DNA of 64,000 nucleotides from Roseospira goensis (GTDB lineage Bacteria > Pseudomonadota > Alphaproteobacteria > Rhodospirillales > Rhodospirillaceae): NCBI RefSeq assembly GCF_014197795.1, contig NZ_JACIGI010000002.1:1-64000 (forward strand), given 5' to 3'. The notes beneath the pieces are model-generated. The model did not search any database and had not been told where the DNA came from. It saw only the letters and a list, made by a program, of their open reading frames with translations. A program made the translations under genes and the position numbers. Position 1 is the stretch's first letter. Each line of letters opens with the position of its first letter. Shown here piece after piece: positions 15,885 through 24,607 of the stretch.

Positions 15885-17018
15885 ATGACCAGCCGCATCA
15901 TCGTCACCTACCATGTCACCGCCCCGGCCGATGCCATCGAGGCCCGCGCCCGTGGCATCGCCGTCGAACAGTCGGTCGAGATGCCGGTGGAGGCCGTCAC
16001 CGACCAGCGCGTGCTGGACGAGATCGTCGGCGAGGTCCGCGACATCACCGAGCTGTCGCGTGGTCTGTACGAGGTGACGCTGGGGCTGGCGACCGAGACG
16101 GTGGGGCTGGAGGCCGGTCAGCTCCTCAACATGATCTATGGCAACACCTCGATTCAGCCGGACACGGTGCTGGTGGACGCCATCTTCCCGCCCGAGATCC
16201 TGGAGGCCTTCGGCGGCCCCCGGCACGGCATCCAGGGCCTGCGCGACCGCGTCGGCGTGCCCGACCGGGCGCTGACCTGCTCGGCGCTGAAGCCTCAGGG
16301 GCTGCCGGTGCCCGGGCTGGCGGACCTGGCCTACCGCTTCGCCCTCGGCGGCTTGGACTTCATCAAGGACGACCACGGCCTCGCCAACCAGCACTACAGC
16401 CCCTATGCGGAGCGGGTACCGGTGATCGCCGCCGCGGTGCGCCGCGCCAGCGCGGAGACCGGGGTGCCGACGCGCTACATCCCCAGCCTGACCGGCGACC
16501 TCGATCAGTTGCGCGAGCAGATGCGGATCGCGCGCGCGGAGGGGCTGGACTGCGTGATGATCCAGCCCATGATCGCGGGCCTGCCCGCCATGCATACCCT
16601 GGTGCGCGAGAACCCCGAGGTCGCCTTTTTCACCCACCCGACCATGACCGGGGCGGCGCGCATTGACCCGCCGTTCCTGCATGGCTCGCTGTTCCGCCTG
16701 ATGGGCGGCGATGCGGTGATCTACACCAACCATGGCGGCCGGTTCGCCTTCACCCGCGAGACCTGCGTCACCCTGGGCCAGCACGCCACCCGGCCGTGGG
16801 GCGCGCTCAAGCCGGCCCTGCCGGTGCCGGCCGGCGGCATGACCCTGGACCGGGTGCCGGAGATGATCGAGTGCTACGGCACCGACGTCATGCTGCTGAT
16901 CGGCGGCGGCCTGCTGCTGGCGCGCGAGCGGCTGGTGGAGGAGACGCGGACCTTCTGCGACCATGTCGCCGCCCTCAGTGCCGACGCAGCGCCGCCCCCG
17001 GCGGCCGTGGCCGATTAA
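15885..17018 (+). CDS. RuBisCO-like protein (form IV), methylthioribulose-1-phosphate isomerase type
   Basis: The 377-residue protein has the RuBisCO large-subunit fold. The segment TCSALKPQGLPVPGLADLAY corresponds to the Lys175 region, and GGLDFIKDDHGLANQ keeps the lysine that is carbamylated in true RuBisCO but has His in place of the metal-binding Glu. The loop-6 lysine region is absent. These features mark a form IV enzyme. In Rhodospirillum rubrum the homologous protein isomerises 5-methylthioribulose-1-phosphate to methylthioxylulose-5-phosphate and the next step is done by a cupin, whose gene follows here after 15 bp. The start at 15885 has CGGGAG upstream. Confidence 0.9.
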   Translation: MTSRIIVTYHVTAPADAIEARARGIAVEQSVEMPVEAVTDQRVLDEIVGEVRDITELSRGLYEVTLGLATETVGLEAGQLLNMIYGNTSIQPDTVLVDAIFPPEILEAFGGPRHGIQGLRDRVGVPDRALTCSALKPQGLPVPGLADLAYRFALGGLDFIKDDHGLANQHYSPYAERVPVIAAAVRRASAETGVPTRYIPSLTGDLDQLREQMRIARAEGLDCVMIQPMIAGLPAMHTLVRENPEVAFFTHPTMTGAARIDPPFLHGSLFRLMGGDAVIYTNHGGRFAFTRETCVTLGQHATRPWGALKPALPVPAGGMTLDRVPEMIECYGTDVMLLIGGGLLLARERLVEETRTFCDHVAALSADAAPPPAAVAD

Positions 17019-17033
17019 GCCTGGACCGAACCC

Positions 17034-17528
17034 ATGCGCGACGACGAGACCTCCGCTCCCCCCGCCACGCCCGGCGTTCGCCCCAGCACGGCGCCGTTCC
17101 GCTGGGCCGGCGTGGAGTGCCGCCCCTACAAGGAGGAGGGCAGCGCGCCGTTCAAGGCGGTCTCCCGCCAGGTGCTGTTCTCCGAGCCCTGGCTGGCCGG
17201 AGAGTTGCGCTATTTCGAGGTCGAGGCCGGCGGTCACACCACCCTGGAGCGCCACCAGCACGCCCACGGGGTCATGATCCTGCGCGGCGAGGCGCTGTGC
17301 CTGCTGGGGGACGCGGTGCACCGGGTCGCCCCCTACGATCTGGTGCAGATCCCGCCCATGACCTGGCACCAGTTCCGCACCCGGGGCGACGGACCGATGG
17401 GCTTTCTGTGCATGGTCGACGCCGCGCGCGACCGGCCTCAGCTTCCCACCCAGGCCGATCTCGACGGCCTGCGCGCGACGCCGGCGGTGGCCGCGTTCCT
17501 GGAGGGCCAGGACCCCACCGGGACCTGA
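17034..17528 (+). CDS. Cupin, 1-methylthio-D-xylulose 5-phosphate methylsulfurylase type
   Basis: A single-domain cupin of 164 aa. Metal ligands are visible in motif 1 (LERHQHAHGVMILRGEA: HxHxH and Glu) and motif 2 (PPMTWHQFR). In R. rubrum the cupin next to the RLP gene removes methanethiol from methylthioxylulose-5-phosphate, giving deoxyxylulose-5-phosphate for isoprenoid synthesis. Immediate linkage to the RLP gene (15 bp) supports this assignment. It is soluble, with no signal peptide. The speD-speE genes that produce the methylthioadenosine feeding this route lie 2.6 kb downstream. Confidence 0.85.
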   Translation: MRDDETSAPPATPGVRPSTAPFRWAGVECRPYKEEGSAPFKAVSRQVLFSEPWLAGELRYFEVEAGGHTTLERHQHAHGVMILRGEALCLLGDAVHRVAPYDLVQIPPMTWHQFRTRGDGPMGFLCMVDAARDRPQLPTQADLDGLRATPAVAAFLEGQDPTGT

Positions 17529-17563
17529 CCCCGGGGAGTCGTCGCCCTCAGGTGTCGGCGCCC

Positions 17564-17836
17564 TCAGGTATCGGCGCCGGGGGGCGCGCCAGCCTCCTCG
17601 GCGCGGGCGATGGCGCGGCCGCGGGGGCGCAGCGTCACCTTGTAGACGCCCGGGCTGATCTCGGTGCGGTCCACCCAGCGTTGCGCCACGCATTCGTCGA
17701 GCGTGCGCCACAGAATCGACGACGGCGCCGTGTGGGTGACGGCGATGTCCCCCGACATGGCGACGAGTTGCAGCAACAGGCGTTGCTGCGGCAGCACCAG
17801 GGCCGGAACGGGCGTGGTGGGGAGCGGCGGCGGCAT
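17564..17836 (-). CDS. Small conserved protein (90 aa), possible winged-helix fold
   Basis: The frame runs from ATG 17836, 14 bp after the moaB stop and in the same direction, so it is probably the second gene of a moaB operon. After a Pro-rich start the protein shows helix-helix-strand pattern (QQRLLLQLVAMSGDIAVTH, ILWRTLDECVAQRWVDRTE, GVYKVTLRPRGRAIARAE) resembling a winged-helix DNA-binding domain. No named family is recognised. The opposite-strand frame over this region is an antisense shadow. Confidence 0.6.
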   Translation of the reverse strand: MPPPLPTTPVPALVLPQQRLLLQLVAMSGDIAVTHTAPSSILWRTLDECVAQRWVDRTEISPGVYKVTLRPRGRAIARAEEAGAPPGADT

Positions 17837-17850
17837 CGTCCCGGGACCCG

Positions 17851-18465
17851 TCAGGCAACGTCCGGGCGCATGGGGTCCGTCGGACCGGCCGCGCCTTCCA
17901 CCCCGGGGGCCACCCCGGGGGTCACCCCGGGGGCCAGGTGTTCCTGGAGCCGCGGCATCAACTCCACGAAATTGCAGGGCCGGTAGCGGCTGTCGAGCTG
18001 GGTGGCCAGGATGCCGTCCCAGGCGTCCTTGCAGGCCCCGGTGGAGCCCGGCAGCGCGAACAGATACGTGCCGCCCGCGACCCCCGCGAGCGCCCGCGAC
18101 TGGATCGTCGACGTGCCGATGGACTGGTAGCTCAGCCACCGGAACAGCTCGCCGAAGCCCGGGATCTCCTTCTCCACCACCCGGCTCAGGGCTTCGGGTG
18201 TCACGTCGCGCCCGGTCACCCCGGTGCCGCCGGTGCAGATGACCGCGTCGATGGCCGGATCGGCGATCCACACGCTCAGCCGGGCGGTGATGGCGTCGGC
18301 GTCGTCGGCCACGATCGCCCGCCCGGCCAGCACGTGCCCGGCGCCCTCCAGGCGCGCCACCAGGGTGTCGCCGCTGCGATCGTCGGCCAGGGTGCGGGTG
18401 TCCGACACCGTCAGGACCGCGATGCGGACCGGCAGGAACGGCCGGGCGGGGTCGATGCCGGGCAT
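17851..18465 (-). CDS. moaB: MoaB/MogA-family molybdenum cofactor protein
   Basis: This family adenylylates molybdopterin or acts as its paralogue in cofactor synthesis. Typical motifs are [17 protein letters not shown] near the N-terminus, [20 protein letters not shown] (molybdopterin-binding GGTG loop) and [12 protein letters not shown], plus [16 protein letters not shown]. At 204 aa it is longer than E. coli MoaB (170) because of a C-terminal [13 protein letters not shown] repeat encoded by near-identical 15-bp DNA units. The start at 18465 is chosen because TCGGAGG precedes it; an in-frame ATG at 18486 lacks one. Supply of Mo cofactor is separate from the nitrogenase FeMo pathway. Confidence 0.92.
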   Translation of the reverse strand: MPGIDPARPFLPVRIAVLTVSDTRTLADDRSGDTLVARLEGAGHVLAGRAIVADDADAITARLSVWIADPAIDAVICTGGTGVTGRDVTPEALSRVVEKEIPGFGELFRWLSYQSIGTSTIQSRALAGVAGGTYLFALPGSTGACKDAWDGILATQLDSRYRPCNFVELMPRLQEHLAPGVTPGVAPGVEGAAGPTDPMRPDVA

Positions 18466-18670
18466 GGATGACAACCTCCGAGACATAGGCGGAACCCCCC
18501 GACCATAGCGCGCACCGTCCGGCCGGTGAAGACCCCGACCCACGCCGGGGCGCGCCGACGCCCGCGAAAGCCGTCCGGATGATCGCGCGTGGCGTCATTC
18601 CACTCGTGGCCGCACGTCTCGCCTGTTACTCTGAGTGTGTCCCCTCGATGCCTGCGCGATGGAGCGTGCC

Positions 18671-19855
18671 ATGGTCATGCGATTCTCGTCCGCCCCGAGG
18701 CCAGAACACCGGCCTACCCACCGGTCCCCCCGCCGTCCCCGCGCCCCACGCGCCCTGGTCCTGGGCGCCGCCGGGTTCCTCGTCACCCTGGTGGTCTCGA
18801 TGCCGGCGCTGGCCGGCCTGGAGGTCTGCAACCAGACCAACGTCACCCGCTGGCTCGCCATCGGCTACATGCAGGACGGCTTGTGGACGTCCGAAGGCTG
18901 GTGGGAGCTGGAGCCCGGCGACTGCGCGACCCCGATTCAGAGCGACCTGACGCAGCGCTACTACTACTATCGTGCCGAAGACCCGGATGAGCGGTTCGAG
19001 GGCGACGGGTACGTGTTCTGTGCCGTGGACGATGCCTTTACCATCGCCGGCGACACCGACTGCGTCGCCCGCGGGTACGAGGAACTGGACTTCCGCGAGA
19101 TCGACACCGGGGCCGCCGCGACCACCTTCACCCTGGTGCTGAGCCCGCGCACGGTGCCGGGGGCGCAGCCCCTCAGCTTCGAGGGTCCGGACGATCGGGG
19201 CGCGCCCGCCGCGCCGGTCGCGCCCGAGGAGCAGTCGGCGGCGCTGCCGTCCGTCTCCCCCGCCACGCCGGCGGCCCCGCCCGAGCCCGCAGCCCCCGCG
19301 ACGGCCGTCGCGCCCACGTCCGATCCGCCGGCGGCGGCGCCCCCCCAGGCCCCCGAGACGGGGGCCGCCGAGACGAGGGCCCCCGAGACGGGAACCGCCG
19401 AGACAGAGACCGCCGAGACGGGGGCCGCCGAGACGGGGGCCGCCGAGACGGGGGCCGCCGAGACGGGGGCCGCCGATGCCGGGTCGGCGACCGGGACCAA
19501 CCCGTTCGGTGGTCCGGTGGCGGCGCTGCCGGGCGACAACGGCGATCCGCTGGCCGCCACCTATCGGGCGGTGCTGGGCACTTGGCGCTCGCTTGACGAC
19601 CGCGCCAACCGCATCCGCTTCGACGAGGACCTGTACGCGGCCTATCACGCCGGCGACCTGATGGAGACCGGCCCGTTCGAGGTCGCCGAGCGGTGCCCGG
19701 TCGGGGATGGCGGCGGCGGCGAGCCCACCGTCGTGGTCCGGCTGCCGGGGGCCGACGCGCCCCAGTGCTACGGCGTGCTCTACGTGGACGAAACCACGCT
19801 GGAACTGCTGGCGCTGCCGCGCGGCAACCTGCTGCGCTACGAAGCGGTGGAGTAA
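18671..19855 (+). CDS. Exported DUF1036 protein with repetitive Ala/Glu/Thr linker
   Basis: A long basic N-terminus leads into a signal/anchor segment (LVLGAAGFLVTLVVSMPALA). The DUF1036 domain follows (residues about 55-165 from this start), with LEVCNQTNVTRWLAIGY, WTSEGWWELEPGDC and YYYYRAEDP, a membrane-associated or periplasmic family of unknown function with conserved Cys and Trp. A linker rich in Pro/Ala contains tandem PETGA/AETGA repeats (DNA unit about 15 bp, about 19360-19480). The last 110 residues form a second globular region (GTWRSLDDRANRIRFDEDLY). The ATG at 18671 has GGAGCGTGCC before it; earlier starts at 18635 and 18659 are possible. Confidence 0.8.
   Translation: MVMRFSSAPRPEHRPTHRSPRRPRAPRALVLGAAGFLVTLVVSMPALAGLEVCNQTNVTRWLAIGYMQDGLWTSEGWWELEPGDCATPIQSDLTQRYYYYRAEDPDERFEGDGYVFCAVDDAFTIAGDTDCVARGYEELDFREIDTGAAATTFTLVLSPRTVPGAQPLSFEGPDDRGAPAAPVAPEEQSAALPSVSPATPAAPPEPAAPATAVAPTSDPPAAAPPQAPETGAAETRAPETGTAETETAETGAAETGAAETGAAETGAADAGSATGTNPFGGPVAALPGDNGDPLAATYRAVLGTWRSLDDRANRIRFDEDLYAAYHAGDLMETGPFEVAERCPVGDGGGGEPTVVVRLPGADAPQCYGVLYVDETTLELLALPRGNLLRYEAVE
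19361..19480. repeat. 15-bp coding repeat in the DUF1036 gene
   Basis: Units close to GCCGAGACGGGGGCC recur about eight times and encode AETGA. Copy number is likely to vary between strains through slippage. Confidence 0.7.
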
Positions 19856-20064
19856 CCGCCCCGCGATCCGGCCGCCCCCGCCGGCGACCATTGACCGCAC
19901 CGCCCGACACCCCACATTTAGGCTTGCGCCGGGATCGACGATCCCGCACAACCGGGGTGGATTGCGCCGCTGTCGCCCGTCTGACGATGGGGGCGGCGTT
20001 TGTCATTCGGCAGATCTCTCTCGCCAGAGGTCGGGCCGCCGGCCCCGGTCTCGTTCCGCACCGT

Positions 20065-20098
20065 TTCCATTCAAAAGCGACTTCCATTCAAAAGCGAC
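20065..20098. repeat. Exact 17-bp tandem duplication upstream of speD
   Basis: TTCCATTCAAAAGCGAC occurs twice head to tail, ending 49 bp before the speD start. It is AT-richer than its surroundings. It could be a paired regulator site or a recent duplication in the speD leader; no known polyamine riboswitch is recognised. Confidence 0.65.
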
Positions 20099-20147
20099 CA
20101 GGTCCGCGTCCCGCTGCGCCGCCGCGGCCTGGGAAGGGGAGACAGCC

Positions 20148-20672
20148 ATGGCGACCTCGGCCTTCCGCCCCGACGCCACCCGCCCCGGGACAGCCGCCCA
20201 GGGAGAAGCCTCGCGAGAGACCCCGGCCGAGGGTCTGCATGTGGTGCCCGGTCCTGACCCTGACCCTGAGCCTGAGCCCGGATCGCCCGAGGGGAACGGC
20301 AAGGATTACTTCATCGAACGCGACGGGGTGCGCTTCGCCGGCACCCATCTGCTGGTCGACCTGTGGGGCGCCTCCGGGCTCGACGACCTGGACCGCACCG
20401 AGCGCGCGTTGACCGACGCGGCCCGCGCCGCCGGGGCAACCCTGCTGCATACCCACCTGCACCACTTCACGCCGAACGGCGGTATCTCCGGCGTGCTGGT
20501 GCTGGCCGAGAGCCACATCAGCATTCACACCTGGCCGGAGCGGTCCTATGCGGCGCTCGACATCTTCATGTGCGGCGCCGCCGATCCCTACAAGTCCATC
20601 CCCGTGCTGCGCGCGGCCTTCACCCCGGAGACCGTGACGCTGGCCGAGAACAAGCGAGGCCTGGTTCTGTGA
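20148..20672 (+). CDS. speD: S-adenosylmethionine decarboxylase proenzyme
   Basis: SpeD makes decarboxylated SAM, the aminopropyl donor for spermidine. The self-cleavage site ESHISIHTWPE (Glu-Ser bond, with Ser converted to pyruvoyl) is intact, and the flanking LLHTHLHHFTPNGGISGVLV and ALDIFMCG match the short bacterial class. A 45-residue Pro/Glu/Asp-rich N-terminal extension precedes the domain. The ATG at 20148 follows GGGAAGGGGA. The TGA stop overlaps the GTG start of speE, so the two genes are translationally coupled. Confidence 0.95.
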   Translation: MATSAFRPDATRPGTAAQGEASRETPAEGLHVVPGPDPDPEPEPGSPEGNGKDYFIERDGVRFAGTHLLVDLWGASGLDDLDRTERALTDAARAAGATLLHTHLHHFTPNGGISGVLVLAESHISIHTWPERSYAALDIFMCGAADPYKSIPVLRAAFTPETVTLAENKRGLVL

Positions 20673-21535
20673 GCGAGGATACGGCGCGCCCCGAGCGCTT
20701 CGAGGAAACCCTGTACCCCGGATGGCGACAGGTCTTCGCCGTCGACCGCATCGTGCACCGCGAGCGCACCGAGCACCAGGATCTGGTGATCTTCGAATCG
20801 CCGGTGTTCGGGCGGGTGCTGGCCCTGGACGGCATCGTGCAGATCACCGAGGGCGATGAGTACATGTACCAGGAGATGATGGTGCACGTGCCCGTCATCG
20901 GCCACGGCGACGCGCGGCGCGTGTGCATCGTCGGCGGCGGCGACGGCGGCTGCCTGCGCGAGGCGCTGAAGCACCCGCAGGTCGAGCCGACGCTGGTCGA
21001 GATCGACGCCGGGGTGGTCGAGTTCTCCAAGCGGTGGCTGCCGTCCATCGGCAAGGCCGCGCTGGAGGATCCGCGGTCGCGCCTCGTGATCGCCGACGGC
21101 GTCGACTTCATGCGCACGACCGACGAGACCTTCGACGTCATCATCATCGACAGCACCGACCCGCAGGGACCGGGCGCGGTGCTGTTCACCCAGGAGTTCT
21201 ACGCCGCCTGCCACGCCCGCCTGACCGAGCGCGGGGTGCTGGTGACCCAGAACGGCGTGCCGTTCACCCAGGGCGCGGAAGTGACCACCTCGTGGCACCG
21301 GCTGCGCGGCGCCGGCTTCGCCGACGTCGCCTTCTACGGGGTGCCGGTGCCCAGCTACGTGGGCGGGTTCATGGCCCTGGGCTGGGCCAGCAAGGATCCG
21401 GCCACCCGCGACCTCTCGGCCGAGACGGTGACCGATCGGGTGGCCGGGCTGGACCTGCACACGCGCTACTGGACGCCCGAGATCCAGCGTGCCTGCTTCG
21501 CCCTGCCGCAGTACATCAAGGACCTGATGCGGTAG
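20669..21535 (+). CDS. speE: Spermidine synthase
   Basis: SpeE transfers the aminopropyl group from decarboxylated SAM to putrescine, releasing spermidine and methylthioadenosine. The protein has TLYPGWRQVFAVDRIVH at the start, FGRVLALDGIVQITEGDE and YQEMMVHVP, the nucleotide-binding VCIVGGGDGGCLREALKH, TLVEIDAGVVEFSK and the catalytic-loop IIDSTDPQGPG. At 288 aa it is of normal length. It starts at GTG 20669 inside the speD stop. Its by-product can feed the RLP/cupin genes 2-5 kb upstream. Confidence 0.96.
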   Translation: MSEDTARPERFEETLYPGWRQVFAVDRIVHRERTEHQDLVIFESPVFGRVLALDGIVQITEGDEYMYQEMMVHVPVIGHGDARRVCIVGGGDGGCLREALKHPQVEPTLVEIDAGVVEFSKRWLPSIGKAALEDPRSRLVIADGVDFMRTTDETFDVIIIDSTDPQGPGAVLFTQEFYAACHARLTERGVLVTQNGVPFTQGAEVTTSWHRLRGAGFADVAFYGVPVPSYVGGFMALGWASKDPATRDLSAETVTDRVAGLDLHTRYWTPEIQRACFALPQYIKDLMR

Positions 21536-21617
21536 CGGCGAGCGCACGGGACAGGCCGACGCGGCGCCGCTATCCTGAGAGGCCGCAACCCGACGCGGCG
21601 AAGGGGGGCCGGGAGCC

Positions 21618-24326
21618 ATGGACAGCCTGTTCCTGCTGGCCGCCCTGCTGGTGCTGGGGCCGCCACTGCTTGCGATCTGGGCGCTGGTCTGGGTGGCGGG
21701 GGTGGCGCGCGACCAGCGCGCGACGGCGGCGCGCCTGGCCCGGCTGGAGGCCGCGCTGGCCGGTCGGGCCGCGCCCGAAGCCGCCGCGGCGCCGCCGGTC
21801 GAGCGCGCGCCCGAAACCGGCGCGACGCCGGCCGAGGACCATCCGCCCGGGCCGGCGGCGGCGCCCGAGGGCGATGCGCCGTTCGAGACCGAGGCCTCCG
21901 GTGCCGCCCCCGCGCCGGGGCGTGGCGCCCGCGCCGGCACCGGGCCGGGGGGTGTCGAACGCGCCCTGTCCGAGCGCTGGCTGATCTGGCTGGGCGGGGT
22001 GGCGCTGGCCCTGGGCGGCGCGTTCCTGGTCAAGTACGCCGTCGACGAGGGTTGGTTGACCGAGGCCCTGCGCTGCGTCCTGGGTGGGCTGCTGGGGTTC
22101 GGCCTGCTGGTCCTGGGCGCGTGGGTGCGCCAGCGCAGCGCGCCGGATTCGGGCGGCCTGCCCGGGCGCCGCGCCGCCGTCGCCCTGACCGCCGCCGGCC
22201 TGTCCAGCCTGTTCGCCAGCCTGTACGCCGCGCACGGCCTGTATGGCCTGATTGGCGCCCCGGTGGCCTTCGTGGGGCTGGGGGCGGTGGCGCTGGCCGG
22301 CCTCGGCCTGGCGCTGCTGCACGGACCGTTCGTGGCCGGGCTCGGCCTGCTGGGCGGCTACGCCGTGCCGGCCCTGGTGCAGGCCACGGCGCCGGCCCCG
22401 GAGCCCCTGTTCGGATACCTGCTCGCGCTGACGCTGGCGGCGGCGCTGCTGCCGCGCTGGCGCCCGTGGCCGTGGACCGGCGCCCTGGCTCTGGCCGGCA
22501 ACACGCTGTGGCTGGTGCTGTTCCTGGCCGGCCCGATGAAGCCCGGCGACGAGGGCGTGCTGGCGCTGTTCCTGCTGGCGGCGGTGGCGATCGCGACGGT
22601 GGCCCGGGTCGGGCTGCCGCTGGCGGGGCTGCCGGCGGCCCTCGCGGCGCCGCGCGACGACGCGGCGACGCGGCGGCTGACGGAAGCGGTCTGGGCCTTC
22701 ACCGCCGCGCTGCTGGCGCTGATGGCGCTGGCGACCGACCAGGCGGCGGCGCCGCTGGCCGCCCTGCTGGCGCTGACGGCCGGCGGCCTGTGGATCGGCG
22801 GCCGTGATCCGGCGCTGTGGGGGCCGCCGACGGCACCGGTGGCGGCCGCGCTGGTGACGCTGGCCGGCTGGGATCTGGTCGGCACGCCGCCGACGACGCC
22901 GAACGCCTTGCTGAGCCCGCCGCTGCCGGACAGCGTGCGGGCGTTCCTGGTCTTCGCCACGGCTCACGGTGCGCTGGTGGCCCTGGGGGCCCATCTGCAG
23001 ACCCCGCGCACGACCCGGCCCATGGCCTGGGCCGGGCTGGCGACGGCCACGCCGCTGCTGCTGCTGGCGGTGGCCTACTGGCGTGTGGGCGGGGCCGGGA
23101 TCGACCTGGCCTGGGCGGCGCTGGCCCTGGCCCTGGGCGGGCTGTCGCTGCTGGCGGCGGGGCGGCTGGCGGGCCGGCAGCCGGGCGCGCTGGGCGTCCA
23201 CGCCGTGGGCGTGCTGGCGGCCGTCGCCATCGCCGCTGCGCTGGCGCTGGAGCAGGCGTGGTTGACCGTGGCGCTCTCCCTCACCGTGCCGGCGGTGGCC
23301 TGGGTCGAGGGCCGCCTGGGCCTGGGGCGGGTGCCGGGCCTGCGCGGCGCCGCGCTGGTGATGGCCGCCCTGGTGCTGGTTCGGCTGGTCCTGAACCCCT
23401 ATGTGCTCGACTACCCGATCGCGGCCGGCGGTGTGGCGACCTGGCTGCTCTATGGCTACGGCGTGCCCGCGCTGGCCTTCGCCTGGGCGGCACGGGCCTT
23501 CCTGTCGCGCGCCGACGGCCGTGTGGTGATGGTGCTGGAGGGCGGGGCGGTGGCGCTCGCGGTGCTGCTGGTGTCGCTTCAGGTCCGCCACCTGATGGCC
23601 GGGCCGGGGCTTGCCGGCGGACCGGTGACGGCGGCGGAATGGGCGGCCCACGTCAACGCCTGGCTGCTTGGCGCGGTCCTGCTCCAGGGGTGGCGGTCCG
23701 CCGATGCGCGGATCGACCGGCCGGCGATTCGGGGCGCGGAGATCGTGCTGGCGGGGGGCGCCGCGCTGGCCGTGCTGGTCGGCCCGGTCACGACCGGGAA
23801 CCCCGTGCTCACCGGGGATCCCGTCGGGTCGTGGCCGCTGATCAACCTGCTGCTGCCGCTATACGGGACGCCGGCCGCCCTGCTCGGGGGGTGGGCCGCG
23901 CGGGCGCCGGCGGGGTCGTGGCCGCGGCGGGTCGGCGCGCCGGTGGCGGTCGGGCTGCTGGGCCTGTGGCTGACCCTGTGCGTGCGGCACGGCTTCGCCG
24001 GATCGGATCTGTCGGCGGCCCCGGTCGCGGACGCGGAACTCTACGCCTATTCGGTGCTGTGGCTGCTGTTCGCCGTGGCGCTGCTGGGCGCCGGGGCGCG
24101 CCTGGGCCAGGCGGCGATGCGGCGCGCCGGGCTGGGGCTGCTGCTGGCGGTGACGCTCAAGGTGTTCCTGGTCGACATGGCCCAGCTCACCGGGTTGTGG
24201 CGGGCGTTGTCGTTCCTGGGGCTGGGCGCGGCGCTGGTGGGCCTGGGTGCCCTGACGCGGGCGCTGGAGAGGCGTGGGCACGGAGGGGGTGCTGGGGCGT
24301 CGGCGGCGAGTGGGGACGGGACCTGA
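21618..24326 (+). CDS. DUF2339 polytopic membrane protein
   Basis: This 902-residue protein starts with a membrane helix (LFLLAALLVLGPPLLAIWAL), a short coiled segment (AARLARLEAALAG) and a Pro/Ala linker. The typical DUF2339 core then begins at ERWLIWLGGVALALGGAFLV and continues with more than twenty hydrophobic helices to the C-terminus (LWRALSFLGLGAALVGLGAL). Proteins of this family are integral inner-membrane proteins of unknown function. The start at 21618 has GGGAGCC before it. It ends about 100 bp before tRNA-Glu and seems to be a single-gene unit. Confidence 0.88.
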   Translation: MDSLFLLAALLVLGPPLLAIWALVWVAGVARDQRATAARLARLEAALAGRAAPEAAAAPPVERAPETGATPAEDHPPGPAAAPEGDAPFETEASGAAPAPGRGARAGTGPGGVERALSERWLIWLGGVALALGGAFLVKYAVDEGWLTEALRCVLGGLLGFGLLVLGAWVRQRSAPDSGGLPGRRAAVALTAAGLSSLFASLYAAHGLYGLIGAPVAFVGLGAVALAGLGLALLHGPFVAGLGLLGGYAVPALVQATAPAPEPLFGYLLALTLAAALLPRWRPWPWTGALALAGNTLWLVLFLAGPMKPGDEGVLALFLLAAVAIATVARVGLPLAGLPAALAAPRDDAATRRLTEAVWAFTAALLALMALATDQAAAPLAALLALTAGGLWIGGRDPALWGPPTAPVAAALVTLAGWDLVGTPPTTPNALLSPPLPDSVRAFLVFATAHGALVALGAHLQTPRTTRPMAWAGLATATPLLLLAVAYWRVGGAGIDLAWAALALALGGLSLLAAGRLAGRQPGALGVHAVGVLAAVAIAAALALEQAWLTVALSLTVPAVAWVEGRLGLGRVPGLRGAALVMAALVLVRLVLNPYVLDYPIAAGGVATWLLYGYGVPALAFAWAARAFLSRADGRVVMVLEGGAVALAVLLVSLQVRHLMAGPGLAGGPVTAAEWAAHVNAWLLGAVLLQGWRSADARIDRPAIRGAEIVLAGGAALAVLVGPVTTGNPVLTGDPVGSWPLINLLLPLYGTPAALLGGWAARAPAGSWPRRVGAPVAVGLLGLWLTLCVRHGFAGSDLSAAPVADAELYAYSVLWLLFAVALLGAGARLGQAAMRRAGLGLLLAVTLKVFLVDMAQLTGLWRALSFLGLGAALVGLGALTRALERRGHGGGAGASAASGDGT

Positions 24327-24370
24327 CCGGCGCCGGGGCCCGGGCCGCACGGCGCGTCAAAAAAAACCGC

Positions 24371-24399
24371 TTGCATCGCGGGGGCCGGATCCTCTATCC
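24371..24399 (+). promoter_or_regulatory. Candidate sigma-70-type promoter of tRNA-Glu
   Basis: TTGCAT at 24371-24376 and CTATCC at 24394-24399 are separated by 17 bp and lie about 35 bp before the tRNA 5' end. TTGC-type -35 elements are common at stable-RNA promoters in Alphaproteobacteria. Confidence 0.5.
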
Positions 24400-24432
24400 A
24401 TCACGACCCGACGCGATCGCGTCCGGCCTCGG

Positions 24433-24508
24433 GTCCCCTTCGTCTAGAGGCCTAGGACACCGCCCTCTCACGGCGGCAACAGGGGTTCGAATCCCCTAGG
24501 GGACGCCA
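24433..24508 (+). tRNA. tRNA-Glu (anticodon CTC)
   Basis: The 76-nt sequence folds as a cloverleaf. GTCCCCT and AGGGGAC close the acceptor stem, CCGCC-CTCTCAC-GGCGG carries anticodon CTC, and AGGGG-TTCGAAT-CCCCT is the T arm. The CCA end is encoded. Its last 47 bases are the attachment site of the following island, which recreated the 3' end of the gene on integration, so the tRNA stays intact. Confidence 0.97.
24462..24508 (+). repeat. attL: 47-bp tRNA-Glu 3' end
   Basis: Identical over 47 bp to 37680-37726; identity stops at the next base on both sides. It spans the anticodon loop to CCA of tRNA-Glu, a common crossover segment for tyrosine integrases. Confidence 0.93.
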
Positions 24509-24535
24509 TAACTTAAGGGTTTCTGCGGGGTTGCC

Positions 24536-24555
24536 TTACTACAGACCTTTACTAC
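24536..24555 (+). promoter_or_regulatory. Left integrase arm-type site candidates
   Basis: Two TTACTAC motifs at 24536-24542 and 24549-24555, 13 bp apart. The same pair with the same spacing and orientation occurs near the right end at 37612-37631. Matching short repeats at both ends are typical integrase arm sites. Confidence 0.6.
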
Positions 24556-24607
24556 AATGGCCCTTCCCGGCGGTTGTCAGAAGATGGTCTGTCAAGGAAA
24601 TCCTCCC

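Noticed and set aside
15885-17018. True RuBisCO for carbon fixation
   Set aside because: Metal-ligand Glu and loop-6 Lys are replaced and the gene is followed by a cupin, so it is a form IV RuBisCO-like protein.
19856-20147. SAM or polyamine riboswitch before speD
   Set aside because: No conserved SAM-I, SAM-II or speF motif elements are recognisable; only a tandem 17-bp repeat is seen.
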